Positions 20,359 through 29,431 of a DNA stretch of 64,000 bases are shown piece by piece. Under the pieces are notes generated by a model. It was not told the origin of the DNA. It did not search any database and saw nothing but the letters and a program-made list of their open reading frames with translations. How positions within the stretch are numbered: the first letter of the stretch is position 1; each line of letters starts with the position of its first letter. The position numbers and the translations under genes were made by a program. The stretch is from the NCBI RefSeq assembly GCF_018130615.1, contig NZ_JAFCKB010000001.1, positions 558,001 to 622,000 on the forward strand. Reading direction: 5' to 3'. Origin of the DNA: Bradyrhizobium manausense (GTDB taxonomy: Bacteria > Pseudomonadota > Alphaproteobacteria > Rhizobiales > Xanthobacteraceae).

Positions 20359-20733
20359 TCACTCTTTCAGATCGTACCGATACGATTTCGAAACGATCTG
20401 CCAGCCGTCGGCGAGCTTCATCGCCACCAGGTAATCCGTGAAAAACCGCGGCGGCAGCTGGCATTTGACCTTGATGAAGGCGGTCTTGTCGTCCGAGCGG
20501 TCGATGGTGACGATGAAATCCTGGCGCGGCTTGCCTTCCGCCTTGGCGGAAGGGCGCTTGCGCACCCAGGCGAGCCAGTCCGGCACGGTCAGGATCTTCA
20601 GCTCGCCCTTTTCGACCCAGCGCAGATCGGCGGACGGGTGGAAGACGGCACCGAGCTTGTCGGCATCACCCTCGTACAGTCCGTCAAAATAGGATTGCAC
20701 GACCGCCTCGACGCTGGACCTGTTCTGGCTCAT
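20359..20733 (-). CDS. NTF2-like / SnoaL-type small protein
   Basis: A 124-residue cone-shaped alpha+beta protein of the nuclear-transport-factor-2 superfamily, here closest to the lumazine-binding-like subgroup. The N-terminal helix VVQSYFDGLYEGDADKLGAVFHPSADLRW and the C-terminal strands YLVAMKLADGWQIVSKSYRY are typical. No catalytic residues can be assigned. Members range from isomerases to binding proteins, so the function is open. Confidence 0.8.
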   Translation of the reverse strand: MSQNRSSVEAVVQSYFDGLYEGDADKLGAVFHPSADLRWVEKGELKILTVPDWLAWVRKRPSAKAEGKPRQDFIVTIDRSDDKTAFIKVKCQLPPRFFTDYLVAMKLADGWQIVSKSYRYDLKE

Positions 20734-20828
20734 GGGTCATCCCTTTGAATGATGGCTGGCCGCGAACTTAGTCGTACACATCAAATTGCGCTATGGATGT
20801 CTTCTGCCATTTGCGTGAGGGCGCCATC

Positions 20829-21257
20829 ATGACGGGTTCGCAACAACCGATCGCTCGCATCCTTGCCGGTGAATGCTATTGCGGCGCCGTCCGCTACGAG
20901 GTGGCGGACGCATTCGCCTACGCGCTGAACTGCCACTGTTCGAACTGCCGCCGCACCACCGGTTCCGCCTTCAAGCCGTTCGCCGGCATCGCATACAGCA
21001 AGCTCCACCTCGTCAGGGGCGAGGACCAGCGGCGGCTCTACGGGGACGACACCACCCATGACGCGCACTGCGCCCGGTGCGGCTCGCTGCTGTATTCCCG
21101 GGTCCGCGACGGACAATGGGCCCATGTCGCCATGGGAACCCTGGTCGATGCCCCCTCGATCCGCCCGACCGCCCACATTTTCGTCGGCTCCAAGGCGCCA
21201 TGGCACGAGATCACGGACGATCTGCCGCAGCATCGGGGGCACATCGGCGATGGCTAG
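20829..21257 (+). CDS. GFA / CENP-V-family zinc protein
   Basis: Small zinc-binding protein of the glutathione-dependent formaldehyde-activating family. From ATG 20829 it has 142 residues. Cysteines are in GECYCGAVRYE, CHCSNCRR and CARCGS, matching the structural and catalytic zinc sites. Most family members have no proven formaldehyde activity, and no formaldehyde dehydrogenase is adjacent, so a general name is safer. The in-frame ATG at 20793 lacks a good ribosome site. Confidence 0.85.
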   Translation: MTGSQQPIARILAGECYCGAVRYEVADAFAYALNCHCSNCRRTTGSAFKPFAGIAYSKLHLVRGEDQRRLYGDDTTHDAHCARCGSLLYSRVRDGQWAHVAMGTLVDAPSIRPTAHIFVGSKAPWHEITDDLPQHRGHIGDG

Positions 21258-21434
21258 AGGAAACCGGCCCGCGTGCATTTGGCGGCGAACCGCCAACGCA
21301 CTGGCGCGACTAACAAAAAGGGTTCCTCGGCCTGTCGGCGCCGCCTTCGTGACCTCCATCACAAGCGCAGGCGGCGGATCTTGCTAAGGCTGTCCCTGAG
21401 GGTGTGAACTACCTCGAATTTTGGAAGTCGTGTC

Positions 21435-23249
21435 ATGCGCAATTTGTTCAGGCTTTGCCCATTGCTCCTCGCCGCCGCGCTGCTGTTCGGCGCCGGGCCC
21501 GCTTTCGCCGGAAAGCGCGTCGCGCTGGTGCTGGCCAACTCGGCCTATCAGCACGCGCCTTCGCTCGCCAACCCCGTCAATGACGGTGCGGTGATGGCGA
21601 AGACGCTGAAGGATGCCGGCTTCGATGTCGTCGATTCCCGTCGCGATCTGACGGCGCTCGACACGCGGCGCGTGCTGCGCGACTTCGCCGATTCGACCCG
21701 CGATGCCGACATCGCCGTGGTCTACTATGCCGGCCACGGCATCGAGGTCGAAGGCTCCAACTATCTGATCCCGGTCGATGCCAAGCTCGAGCGCGACACC
21801 GACGTCTATGATGAGGCGCTCTCGCTCGATCGCGTGCTGGTCGCGGTCGAGCCGGCCAAGCAGCTTCGCCTGGTGATCCTCGATGCCTGCCGCGACAATC
21901 CGTTCGGCAGGACCATGAAGCGCACGCTTGCCTCGCGCGGCATCGGCCGCGGTCTGGCCCAGGTCGAGCCGACCAGCACCAACACGCTGATTGCCTATTC
22001 GGCCAAGGCCGGCTTCACGGCGCAGGATGGTGACGGCGCCAACAGCCCGTTCACGATCGCGCTGTCGAAGCATCTGACGACGCCGGGCCTCGACGTCCGC
22101 CGCGCCTTCGGCTTCGTTCGCGACGACGTGCTCAAGTCCACCGGCAACAAGCAGGAGCCGTTCGTCTACGGCTCGCTCGGTGGCGAAGACGTGCCGCTGG
22201 TGCCGGTCAAGGCCGCGCCTGCGCCCGTGACCGCGGCAGCGCCTGCGCCCGCGACGAACCCGCAGGCCGACATGCGCCGCGACTATGAGCTCGCACTTCA
22301 GGTCGGCAACAAGCCGGCGTGGGAAGCCTTCCTGGCCCAGCATCCGGACGGTTTCTATGCGAACCTTGCCAAGCTCCAGCTCGACAAGATCCAGGCCGAG
22401 CAGGTTCATGCGGCCGCGACCGAGAAGACCAAGCAGGCCGAGGCCGAGCGCGATCGTCTCGCTGCGCTTGGTGCGCAGAAGGACGCCCAGGCCAAGGCCG
22501 CGGCTGACGCAAAGGCGGCCGAGCAGGCCCAGCTTGCCGCGCAGAAAGCCAAGGAGCAGGCGCAGCAGCAGGCGGCAGCTGCCGAGCAGCAGCGCGTCAA
22601 TCTTGCCGCCGCAGCCCCGAACGCCGCTCCTGCCGGCGCGGCGAGCCCCGCCGGCACCAATGTCGCCTCGCTGACGCCGGCAACCGCGCCGGCGGATCTC
22701 AGCCGCTCGGTGCAGACCGAGCTTGGCCGCGTCGGCTGTTTCTCCGGTCAGGCTGACGGCAATTGGAATACGTCCTCGCAGCGGTCGCTGTCGCAGTTCA
22801 ACCGCTACGCCGGCACCAAGCTTGACGTGAAGATGGCGAGCACCGATGCGCTCGACACGGTCAAGTCAAAGCAGTCGCGCGTCTGCCCGCTGGTCTGCGA
22901 GCACGGCTTCAAGGCTGACGGTGACAAGTGCACCAAGATCGTCTGCGGCGACGGCTATGCGCTGAACGACGACAATGAATGCGAGAAGCAGCGCGCTGCC
23001 AAGCCGGGCAAGCCTGCAACCGCCAAGCGCGACGACGGCGATGAGCGGCCCGCACGTCAGCGTCGCCAGTCCGGCGCGGCCATTGGAGCGGCGGGTGGCA
23101 TCGCTGCCGCTGCCGGTCGCGCCACGGGCGGTGGCGGTCAGGTCTTTTGCAATGATCTGCTCTGCCGTCCCGTCAAGCGCGGCTGCCATCTCGAATATCA
23201 CGGCGGCGGCGGCCCTCACAATGACGCCAATGTCGAGGTCTGCAACTGA
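21435..23249 (+). CDS. Secreted caspase-like (peptidase C14) protein
   Basis: Metacaspase-type cysteine protease exported to the periplasm. The 604 residues run: signal peptide (1-25, cleavage after AFA), p20-like caspase domain (about 26-245) with catalytic His101 in YYAGHGIE and Cys152 in LDACRDNPF, an Ala/Pro linker, an Ala/Lys/Gln-rich helical segment (about 310-395) that may form a coiled coil, a peptidoglycan-binding-like segment (VQTELGRVGCFSGQADG), and a Cys-rich C-terminus with about ten cysteines. The dyad is intact, so the enzyme should be active with Arg/Lys or similar specificity, but no substrate is known. It is monocistronic. Confidence 0.88.
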   Translation: MRNLFRLCPLLLAAALLFGAGPAFAGKRVALVLANSAYQHAPSLANPVNDGAVMAKTLKDAGFDVVDSRRDLTALDTRRVLRDFADSTRDADIAVVYYAGHGIEVEGSNYLIPVDAKLERDTDVYDEALSLDRVLVAVEPAKQLRLVILDACRDNPFGRTMKRTLASRGIGRGLAQVEPTSTNTLIAYSAKAGFTAQDGDGANSPFTIALSKHLTTPGLDVRRAFGFVRDDVLKSTGNKQEPFVYGSLGGEDVPLVPVKAAPAPVTAAAPAPATNPQADMRRDYELALQVGNKPAWEAFLAQHPDGFYANLAKLQLDKIQAEQVHAAATEKTKQAEAERDRLAALGAQKDAQAKAAADAKAAEQAQLAAQKAKEQAQQQAAAAEQQRVNLAAAAPNAAPAGAASPAGTNVASLTPATAPADLSRSVQTELGRVGCFSGQADGNWNTSSQRSLSQFNRYAGTKLDVKMASTDALDTVKSKQSRVCPLVCEHGFKADGDKCTKIVCGDGYALNDDNECEKQRAAKPGKPATAKRDDGDERPARQRRQSGAAIGAAGGIAAAAGRATGGGGQVFCNDLLCRPVKRGCHLEYHGGGGPHNDANVEVCN

Positions 23250-23273
23250 TCTGCCACAAGAAACCCGTGACGG

Positions 23274-23954
23274 TTATGTCGCGATCGCGCTCGCCGCAAT
23301 GTTGACCGTCAACGCCAGCAACGCGGTGTTGTAGATGAAGGACACGATGCCGTGCGCGGTGGCGGTGCGGCGGATGGTCTTGTCGGTGATGCCGACGTCG
23401 GAGACCTGCGCGGTCATGCCGATCACGAAAGAGAAATAGACGAAGTCCCAATAGTCGGCGTGGTCTTCCTTGTCGCCGCTCGGGAACTGCAGTCCGCCGG
23501 GCGGATGGCGGTAATAGTCATGGGCGTAGTGCAGTGCGAAGGTCGTGTGCACGGCGGCCCAGGACAGCGCGATGGTGGTGATGGCGATGGTGAGCTCCGC
23601 GGCGCCACGGTGCGGGGTGCCGAGCTCGGAGACGATTGCCGCGATGCTGGCGAACGCGCCGATCGCCGTCACCAGCAGGATCACGAAGCGGCCGTCGTCC
23701 TGCATCGCAGCCGCACGGCGGATGTGCTGGTGGTCGTTACACAGCATCATCGTGTAGACCAGCACGAGATAGACCGCGATCAGCGCATCCCAGCCGAACA
23801 ACAGTCGCGTCACCAGCCGGTGCGAACCGGGGACGAGCAGGCAAACGAGGACGCCGACGGCAAGCGAGATGAAGGTCCGCGGCCGCGCGTAAATCAGCCG
23901 CATCGGCCGCGACATCTGACGGAAGCGGGCGAGGACGGGATCTTCTTTTTCCAT
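23274..23954 (-). CDS. DUF1345 integral membrane protein
   Basis: Predicted inner-membrane protein of 226 residues with about five TM helices and no known role. Conserved features visible here are the paired acidic and aromatic residues in DYWDFVYFSFVIGMTAQVSDV and the FALHYAHDYY segment. The frame continues upstream to 24446, but that part is composed of repeat DNA and antisense to ispA, so ATG 23954 (MEKEDPVL) is chosen. Confidence 0.82.
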   Translation of the reverse strand: MEKEDPVLARFRQMSRPMRLIYARPRTFISLAVGVLVCLLVPGSHRLVTRLLFGWDALIAVYLVLVYTMMLCNDHQHIRRAAAMQDDGRFVILLVTAIGAFASIAAIVSELGTPHRGAAELTIAITTIALSWAAVHTTFALHYAHDYYRHPPGGLQFPSGDKEDHADYWDFVYFSFVIGMTAQVSDVGITDKTIRRTATAHGIVSFIYNTALLALTVNIAASAIAT

Positions 23955-23993
23955 GCAGATCGTCCAGTGAGGCTTGAGCGGCATCGAAGGCGC

Positions 23994-24110
23994 TCCCTCC
24001 CCCGCTTGCGAGGGTAGGGGAGAGGGTGTCTCCGCAAGCAAGAACCCCCAAGGGGAGAGAGCCCTCACCCGCGCCTTCGGCGCGACCTCTCCCGCAAGCG
24101 GGAGAGGTGA
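23994..24110. repeat. Compound GC palindrome, family E
   Basis: CTCCCTCCCCCGCTTGCGAGGG and a second copy ending CTCTCCCGCAAGCGGGAGAGGTG frame the element. A shorter copy is at 27043-27070. It lies between two genes on the minus strand and may form a strong hairpin. Confidence 0.75.
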
Positions 24111-24120
24111 AAACCCAAGG

Positions 24121-25044
24121 TCAGTTCTTCCGTTCGGCAACGAACCGCGCGGCGGCCTGCAGCACGGCGGCGCGATCGCCGAAGATCGAGACGGCGCCGT
24201 CCGCGCGCGCGAGCAGATCGCGCACGCGCTGCTTGGCGCCATCGATCCCGAGCTGGGTGACGAAGGTGGTCTTGCCAAGCGCCGCATCGGCCCCGGCCGG
24301 CTTGCCGAGCGCGGCCGCATCGCCTTCAACGTCGAGCAGATCGTCGGCGATCTGGAAGGCTTCGCCGAGTGCACGACCGTAATCATCGAGCGCCTGGTAT
24401 TCCGCACTCGAAGCCTGGCCGAGGATCGCGCCGGCGATGCAGCCATAGCGCAGGAGCGCGCCGGTCTTCATCTGCTGAATGCGAGCGACATCGATCGGTT
24501 CGTTGCCGCCAAAGCGGCCTTCGCCGGCGAGATCGAGGATCTGGCCGCCGACCATGCCGCCGATGCCGGCGCAGCGCGCCAGCGCGCGCGTCAGCAGCAG
24601 CCGCACATTGGCGTCGCGATGGATCTCGTCGCGGGTGACGATGTCGAAGGCGAGCGTGAGCAAGCCGTCGCCGGCGAGGATCGCGGTCGCATCGTCGGTC
24701 TGCTTGTGCAGGGTGGGGCGGCCGCGGCGCAGGTCCGAATTGTCCATCGCGGGCAGATCGTCATGGATCAGCGAGTAGCAGTGAATACACTCGAGCGCGG
24801 CACCCACGAGCAGCGCGGCCTCGCGCGGCACGCCGAACACGGTGGCGCTCTCGACCACCAGGAACGGCCGCAGACGCTTGCCGCCATTCAGGCTCGAATA
24901 GCGCATTGCGTCCATCAGTCGCTTGGGCCGGGCGATCTCATCGTGCAGGATATCATCCGACAGCAGGCGGCCGAGCAGGGCCTCGGTGTCATCAGCGGTC
25001 TTGTCCAGACGTTTGGCGAAATCGGACGGGGACGTGCCGGTCAT
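24121..25044 (-). CDS. ispA: Farnesyl diphosphate synthase (polyprenyl synthetase)
   Basis: Condenses isopentenyl diphosphate with dimethylallyl and geranyl diphosphate to form farnesyl diphosphate in the cytoplasm. From ATG 25044, which has GGAG upstream, it has 307 residues. The first Asp-rich motif is DDLPAMD, with the two-residue insert typical of bacterial short-chain synthases, and the second is DDLLD. The basic GGKRLRPFL segment and KTGALL motif are present. A longer frame to 25080 is less likely. Confidence 0.95.
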   Translation of the reverse strand: MTGTSPSDFAKRLDKTADDTEALLGRLLSDDILHDEIARPKRLMDAMRYSSLNGGKRLRPFLVVESATVFGVPREAALLVGAALECIHCYSLIHDDLPAMDNSDLRRGRPTLHKQTDDATAILAGDGLLTLAFDIVTRDEIHRDANVRLLLTRALARCAGIGGMVGGQILDLAGEGRFGGNEPIDVARIQQMKTGALLRYGCIAGAILGQASSAEYQALDDYGRALGEAFQIADDLLDVEGDAAALGKPAGADAALGKTTFVTQLGIDGAKQRVRDLLARADGAVSIFGDRAAVLQAAARFVAERKN

Positions 25045-25204
25045 CAAGAAAGGCTCCAGAACTAAAATTCGGCGGGACAATCCTTTATGCGCCCGCCCCA
25101 GTCAATCGTTTGGAAGGCCTAAAAAGTGCTGGAAAAGGCCCGAATTATCACAGACTTAATGGCGGGATTCGCGGCCACGTTCATTTCGCGCCGGAAAGTT
25201 CGAT

Positions 25205-25879
25205 TTGCGCATCGTTAAAATCCTGCTGGCAGCGTTCGCGATCGTGGTTCTCGCGCCCTACCTGATCGCACCGTTCTATCGCACGGGGCATCCGGTTTCG
25301 ACGCTGATGGCCTGGCGCTCGCTGACGGGCGCGCCGATGCATCGGGAATGGATCGATCTGGCGACGATGTCGCCCTATGTACCGCGGTCGGTGGTGGCGG
25401 CCGAGGACGCCCATTTCTGCAAGCATCACGGCATCGACTGGGGCGCGCTACGCGAGGCCATCGACGATGCCCAGGAGGACGGTACGCCGTTCCGCGGCGC
25501 CTCCACCATCACCCAGCAGGTGGCGAAAAATCTCTTCCTCTGGCAGGGCCGGGATTTCGTCCGCAAGGCGCTGGAGTTTCCGCTGGCGCTCTGGATCGAT
25601 TTCGTCCTGCCCAAGCACCGGATCCTGGAAATCTACCTCAACATCGCCGAGCTCGGCCCCCAGGGCCAGTTTGGCGTGGAGGCGGCCAGCGCCTATGCTT
25701 TCGGCAAGTCGGCCGCCAACCTGCCCCCCCGGGAAGCCGCCCTTTTGGCCTCGATCCTGCCGAATCCGGTCAAACGCAGCGCCAGGACCCCGGGACCGGG
25801 CGTTCGGCGGCTGGCCGGGACCTATGTGGCGAGGGGGCAGGCCCCCTCGCTTTTGACCTGTTGGCGGGAAAATCGCTGA
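25205..25879 (+). CDS. mtgA: Monofunctional peptidoglycan glycosyltransferase
   Basis: Polymerises lipid II into glycan strands at the outer face of the inner membrane. The 224-residue GT51 protein has an N-terminal membrane anchor ([16 protein letters not shown]), the catalytic Glu in [30 protein letters not shown] and the second Glu in [13 protein letters not shown]. No transpeptidase domain follows. No ATG is available in frame; the TTG at 25205 has GGAAAG six bases upstream and is taken as the start. It is divergent from ispA. Confidence 0.94.
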   Translation: MRIVKILLAAFAIVVLAPYLIAPFYRTGHPVSTLMAWRSLTGAPMHREWIDLATMSPYVPRSVVAAEDAHFCKHHGIDWGALREAIDDAQEDGTPFRGASTITQQVAKNLFLWQGRDFVRKALEFPLALWIDFVLPKHRILEIYLNIAELGPQGQFGVEAASAYAFGKSAANLPPREAALLASILPNPVKRSARTPGPGVRRLAGTYVARGQAPSLLTCWRENR

Positions 25880-26049
25880 TTTCTGGCCCTTTTCGGGCAG
25901 ATTTTCCGGTCCAAGAGCCTAGCTTTACGGCCAACCTTCCTCTATAAGCCCGGCCTTGATTGGCATTCAGCTCGCCTCGCATTGCGGGTGCTGAGCCGTC
26001 CCTCCGCGGACGATGCCCGGATGAACACCAATCCCTAGAGGATATTGAA

Positions 26050-26232
26050 ATGGCCGTTCCGAGAAGAAAAACCTCGCCGTCGCGCCGTGGCATGCGCCGC
26101 TCGGCAGACGCCATCAAGAAGCCGACCTATGTGGAAGACAAGGACTCCGGCGAGCTCCGTCGTCCGCACCATCTCGACCTCAAGACCGGCATGTACAAGG
26201 GCCGTCAGGTCCTGAAGAAGAAAGAGTCCTAA
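26050..26232 (+). CDS. rpmF: 50S ribosomal protein L32
   Basis: A 60-residue basic component of the large ribosomal subunit. The start [18 protein letters not shown] is diagnostic and the paired Cys zinc motif is absent, as in other alphaproteobacteria. AGAGGA seven bases before ATG 26050 decides the start. The last codons overlap a hairpin that may end the transcript. Confidence 0.98.
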   Translation: MAVPRRKTSPSRRGMRRSADAIKKPTYVEDKDSGELRRPHHLDLKTGMYKGRQVLKKKES

Positions 26233-26248
26233 GGTTTAGGACCTTTCT
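26226..26248 (+). terminator. Possible terminator over the rpmF stop codon
   Basis: GTCCTAA (26226-26232, including the stop codon) pairs with TTAGGAC (26236-26242) around a 3-base loop, followed by CTTTCT. Short stem, so confidence is limited. Confidence 0.45.
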
Positions 26249-26376
26249 CCGGGCAGGATGATTTGACCTGCCTGATTTCGGCCAACCCATGAGATATGAC
26301 AGTGACGGCGGCGGAGCAGATGCTTCGCCGCCGCATTGTCCTGCCCGGACATCTTGATCGAGAAGGCGCTTTGCCG

Positions 26377-27021
26377 ATGGTCGGTTTCCCGCTGCTTCTG
26401 ATTCCGCTCGCGGTGTACAACATCATCGCCTTCCTGATGCCGAGCGTGTCCTTTTCGGACGTGCTGTTCAAGGTGCCGATGGTGTCAGGGGAGGCCTGGC
26501 CGGTCACGCTGGCCGATCTGCTGCTGGCGCTTGGCGTGCTGCTGTTGCTGCTGGAAGTGGTCAAGGGCGCGCGGCCCGGCGCGAAATTCCTGATGGATCA
26601 TCTGCTGTCGCTGATCATCTTCGGCGCGGCCGCGGCCGAATTCGTGATGTGGCCCAAATTCGGCAATTCCACCTACTTCCTGCTTGTGCTGCTTGCGATG
26701 GCCGACTTGTTCGGTGGCATTGCCCAACGTGCACGCCGCCGCATCACTTATGTTGCTGCCGAGACGGTCGCGGTGCCGCGCAAGGCGAAACGCCAGGCCG
26801 AGGCGCCGCCGCCAGCGACGGTGTTCGAGCCGAAGCTCGATCCGGTGCCTGCACCGCAGCCCGAGCCGCCGGCGCACTCGGCGCAATCGGTTGCCGAATC
26901 CGTTTTGATGGATCCCCCGGCGCCGAAGCCGGTCCAGGGCATCGCGCCATCGCCGGAAATTCCCTCGCCGCATTTGCAGCCGGGCAACGGCACGCCGTCC
27001 TCGCCCGAAGAGCCGCGCTGA
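26377..27021 (+). CDS. Four-helix membrane protein with proline-rich tail
   Basis: Function unknown. From ATG 26377 the 214-residue protein has four hydrophobic segments (FPLLLIPLAVYNIIAFLMP, LADLLLALGVLLLLLEVV, LLSLIIFGAAAAEFVMW and a last one ending MADLFGGIAQ), then a basic stretch RARRR and about 80 residues rich in Pro, Ala and Glu. The frame is open from 26296, where an ATG would add 27 polar residues; which start is used is unclear. It follows rpmF but is probably separate. Confidence 0.65.
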   Translation: MVGFPLLLIPLAVYNIIAFLMPSVSFSDVLFKVPMVSGEAWPVTLADLLLALGVLLLLLEVVKGARPGAKFLMDHLLSLIIFGAAAAEFVMWPKFGNSTYFLLVLLAMADLFGGIAQRARRRITYVAAETVAVPRKAKRQAEAPPPATVFEPKLDPVPAPQPEPPAHSAQSVAESVLMDPPAPKPVQGIAPSPEIPSPHLQPGNGTPSSPEEPR

Positions 27022-27042
27022 GCTTGCCGCGATGCCGGTGCG

Positions 27043-27070
27043 CTCCCTCGCCCGCTTGCGGGAGAGGTGA
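27043..27070. repeat. Short family E palindrome
   Basis: CTCCCTCGCCCGCTTGCGGGAGAGG lies between two converging genes, close in sequence to the right arm of the 23994-24110 element. Confidence 0.6.
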
Positions 27071-27094
27071 AGAGGAGTTACCGCGCTGAGGGCC

Positions 27095-27355
27095 TTACGC
27101 CACCTGACGCGTGCGTGAAGTGACGCTCGGAAGCGGGCGCTTGTGTCCATAGGCGAGGTATGCGTCCTCGGACGAGCCGCGGCGCAGCCGGCTTGCCTGG
27201 GGCAGGTGCTCGGCATTGGCGATCAGCTGGGTGACGAAGCTCGGATCGGGGCGTGTCAGAGGCATCTTGCGGATCAACTGCAAAACCGGCGTCAACGGTA
27301 CCAGCGCGGTACTCGCCTCCCGCGTTGCCTCTTCGATTTGATCCTCATTCACCAT
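27095..27355 (-). CDS. Small conserved-looking hypothetical protein
   Basis: An 86-residue soluble protein of unknown function starting at ATG 27355 (MVNEDQIEEATREAST). The central block PDPSFVTQLIANAEHLPQ followed by LRRGSSEDAYLAYG resembles a short protein type that recurs in Bradyrhizobium genomes; this is from memory. The frame is open to 27427 but that extension is basic and unlikely. No motif suggests an activity. Confidence 0.6.
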   Translation of the reverse strand: MVNEDQIEEATREASTALVPLTPVLQLIRKMPLTRPDPSFVTQLIANAEHLPQASRLRRGSSEDAYLAYGHKRPLPSVTSRTRQVA

Positions 27356-27574
27356 CGCAACACCGCTGATCCGGTCGAACTGGCGCGATTTGGGACGCTG
27401 GCGCCGGTGCATGTGATGGTCTCGCAAGGCCTATGCCGGACGAGCCTATTCCGTTCCGCCGAGTTCGGGAACGTGGTTTCCAAATTGTTTATGAACTTTG
27501 CATAGGGTCTGAGGCGAATCTGGCCGTATCCTGTGCCGGCTTAGGACTCCCCGCTGTCCCGAAACGAGGCGCTT

Positions 27575-29269
27575 TTGACCCCTGCATTGCCGCAAGCCTC
27601 CGAAATCCTGGCCGCCCTCGGCCAAGCCGTTTTCGTCTGGGATCTTTCCAGCGACGCCATCGTCTGGGGTGAGCAGGCCGGCGCGATTTTCCCCGGCATT
27701 CCCGCCGAGCGGCTTGCGACCGGCGCGGAGTTCGCCAAGCTGATCGAGCCTGCGCAAACGCTGCGGAGCGCCGCGCTGGCGCAGACATCCGCCGTGCACG
27801 GCGCCGACGGCACGCCCTACCGGGTCGAATATGGCGTGCGCATGAGCGCCTCCGATCCCGTGGTCTGGGTCGAGGAGACCGGCCGCTGGTTCGCCGGCGC
27901 CGACGGTCGCCCAATGCGTGCGCTCGGCTCCGTCCGTATCAACAATGAGCGGCACGCCCGCGACGAGGAATTGACGAAGCTTGCGCGGCTCGACCCGCTC
28001 ACCGGCGAGCTCAATCGCTCTCATCTGATCGCGGCGCTGGCCGAAGCGATCGAGGAGACGAGCCGCTTCCGCTCGACCGCGGCCTTCATGCTGGTCGGCA
28101 TCGATCATCTCGCCCGCGTCAACGACGCCTTCGGTTTCGACGTCGCCGACGCCGTGATCCTCGACGTCGCCCAGCGCATTCGCGCGCGCTTGCGCGGTGG
28201 TGACGTGCTCGGCCGTTTCTCCGGCAACAAGTTCGGCCTGATCCTGAAGAACTGTACCGTGGACGACATGAACGTCGCCGCCGAACGCTTCCTCACCGGC
28301 ATCCGTGACGAGGTGGTGCCGACCAAGTCCGGTCCGGTATCCGTCACCGTCTCGATCGGCGCGGTCAGCCTGCCGCGCTATGCCCGCAATACCGACGAGG
28401 CCATCAACCGCGCCCACGAGACGCTGGACGCCGCCAAGCGCCGCCGCGCCGGTTCGTTCGCCGCGTGGCGTCCGAACGCCGAGCGCGACGCGCAGCGCCG
28501 CGTCAACATCCGCGTCACCGACGAGATCGTCACCGCGCTGAACGAGCGCCGCATCAAGCTCGCGTACGAGCCGGTGGTTTCGGCTGCCACGCGCGAGGGC
28601 GCGTTCCACGAATGCCTCGTGCGGATGGACCAGGGCGACGGCCAGGTGCTGCTCGCGCCGGATATCGTGCCGGTCGCCGAGCGGCTCGGCCTCATCCGCC
28701 TCGTCGATCATCGCGTGCTCGAGCTGGTGGTGGCCGAGCTCGCGGCGGCGCCCGACATCCGCCTCAGCCTCAACATCTCGCCTGATACGACGATGGACCC
28801 GGACTGGTGGGCGGGAATCGAATCGCTGATGCGCGCCCATCCCGGCGTCGCCGAGCGGCTGATCGTGGAGATTACCGAGACGGTCGCGATCCAGGACATC
28901 GACGACGTTCGCGCCTTCGTCAGCCGCCTCAAGAATTTCGGCAGCCGCATCGCCATCGACGATTTCGGCGCCGGCTACACCTCGTTCCGCAATCTGCGCA
29001 AGCTCGGCGTCGATATCGTCAAGATCGACGGCGCCTTCGTGCAGAACATCACCCGTTCTGCCGATGACCGCGCCTTCGTGCAGACCCTGATCGACCTCGC
29101 CCGCCGGCTCGACATCAAGACCGTCGCCGAATGGGTGCAGGACGAGGAAGCAGCAGGCATGCTGCGCGACTGGGGCTGTGATTACATCCAGGGCCGCCTG
29201 ATCGGGTTGGCGTCAGCCGAGCGCCCGTGGGGCGCGCCACCGGACAGCGCGCTGCCCGCGGCAAGCTGA
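27575..29269 (+). CDS. PAS-like / degenerate GGDEF / EAL protein
   Basis: Cyclic-di-GMP signalling protein of 564 residues. A PAS-like sensor spans about 10-125, a GGDEF domain about 136-295 and an EAL domain about 315-555. The GGDEF signature is SGNKF (216-220), so cyclase activity is very unlikely. The EAL motif reads ECL (346-348), keeping the metal-binding Glu, and IDDFGAGYTSF and KIDGAFV are intact, so phosphodiesterase activity is possible. No TM helix is present. The start is a TTG with GAGG upstream. The last 16 codons overlap a repeat that recurs at 30365-30413. Confidence 0.88.
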   Translation: MTPALPQASEILAALGQAVFVWDLSSDAIVWGEQAGAIFPGIPAERLATGAEFAKLIEPAQTLRSAALAQTSAVHGADGTPYRVEYGVRMSASDPVVWVEETGRWFAGADGRPMRALGSVRINNERHARDEELTKLARLDPLTGELNRSHLIAALAEAIEETSRFRSTAAFMLVGIDHLARVNDAFGFDVADAVILDVAQRIRARLRGGDVLGRFSGNKFGLILKNCTVDDMNVAAERFLTGIRDEVVPTKSGPVSVTVSIGAVSLPRYARNTDEAINRAHETLDAAKRRRAGSFAAWRPNAERDAQRRVNIRVTDEIVTALNERRIKLAYEPVVSAATREGAFHECLVRMDQGDGQVLLAPDIVPVAERLGLIRLVDHRVLELVVAELAAAPDIRLSLNISPDTTMDPDWWAGIESLMRAHPGVAERLIVEITETVAIQDIDDVRAFVSRLKNFGSRIAIDDFGAGYTSFRNLRKLGVDIVKIDGAFVQNITRSADDRAFVQTLIDLARRLDIKTVAEWVQDEEAAGMLRDWGCDYIQGRLIGLASAERPWGAPPDSALPAAS

Positions 29270-29270
29270 G
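29222..29270. repeat. 49-bp repeat, copy 1, within the EAL gene 3' end
   Basis: This stretch matches 30365-30413 in the same orientation at 44 of 49 positions by eye. It encodes the last residues of the EAL protein (about RPWGAPPDSALPAAS) and its stop codon. Confidence 0.8.
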
Positions 29271-29275
29271 AAGCC

Positions 29276-29370
29276 GTAGGGTGGGCGAAGGCGCACTTGC
29301 GCCGTGCCCACGATTCTCTCGGCGAATGCACAGAAATGGTGGCACGCTTCGCTTTGCCGCCCTGCGATAG
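29276..29370. repeat. Palindromic repeat, family C
   Basis: GTAGGGTGGGCGAAGGCGCA opens the element and GCACGCTTCGCTTTGCCGCCCTGCGATAG-like sequence closes it. Related elements lie at 39564-39596 and 60231-60329. Confidence 0.65.
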
Positions 29371-29395
29371 TGTTCGTCGGCGCGGCCCTCCCGTT

Positions 29396-29421
29396 CATTG
29401 CTTCGCTGCGCTCGCAATGAC
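29396..29421. repeat. Half-copy of family D repeat
   Basis: TCATTGCTTCGCTGCGCTCGCAATGAC corresponds to the arms of the element at 20199-20281. Confidence 0.6.
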
Positions 29422-29431
29422 GATGTGGTGA

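Noticed and set aside
23994-24110. Possible CRISPR or tandem repeat
   Set aside because: The similar blocks are inverted arms of one palindrome and there are no regular spacers.
23955-24446. Extended N-terminus for the DUF1345 protein
   Set aside because: The upstream part of the frame is made of repeat DNA and sequence antisense to ispA; the ATG at 23954 gives the normal family length.
27446-28840. 464-codon minus-strand frame
   Set aside because: Antisense to the GGDEF/EAL gene and without recognisable domains.
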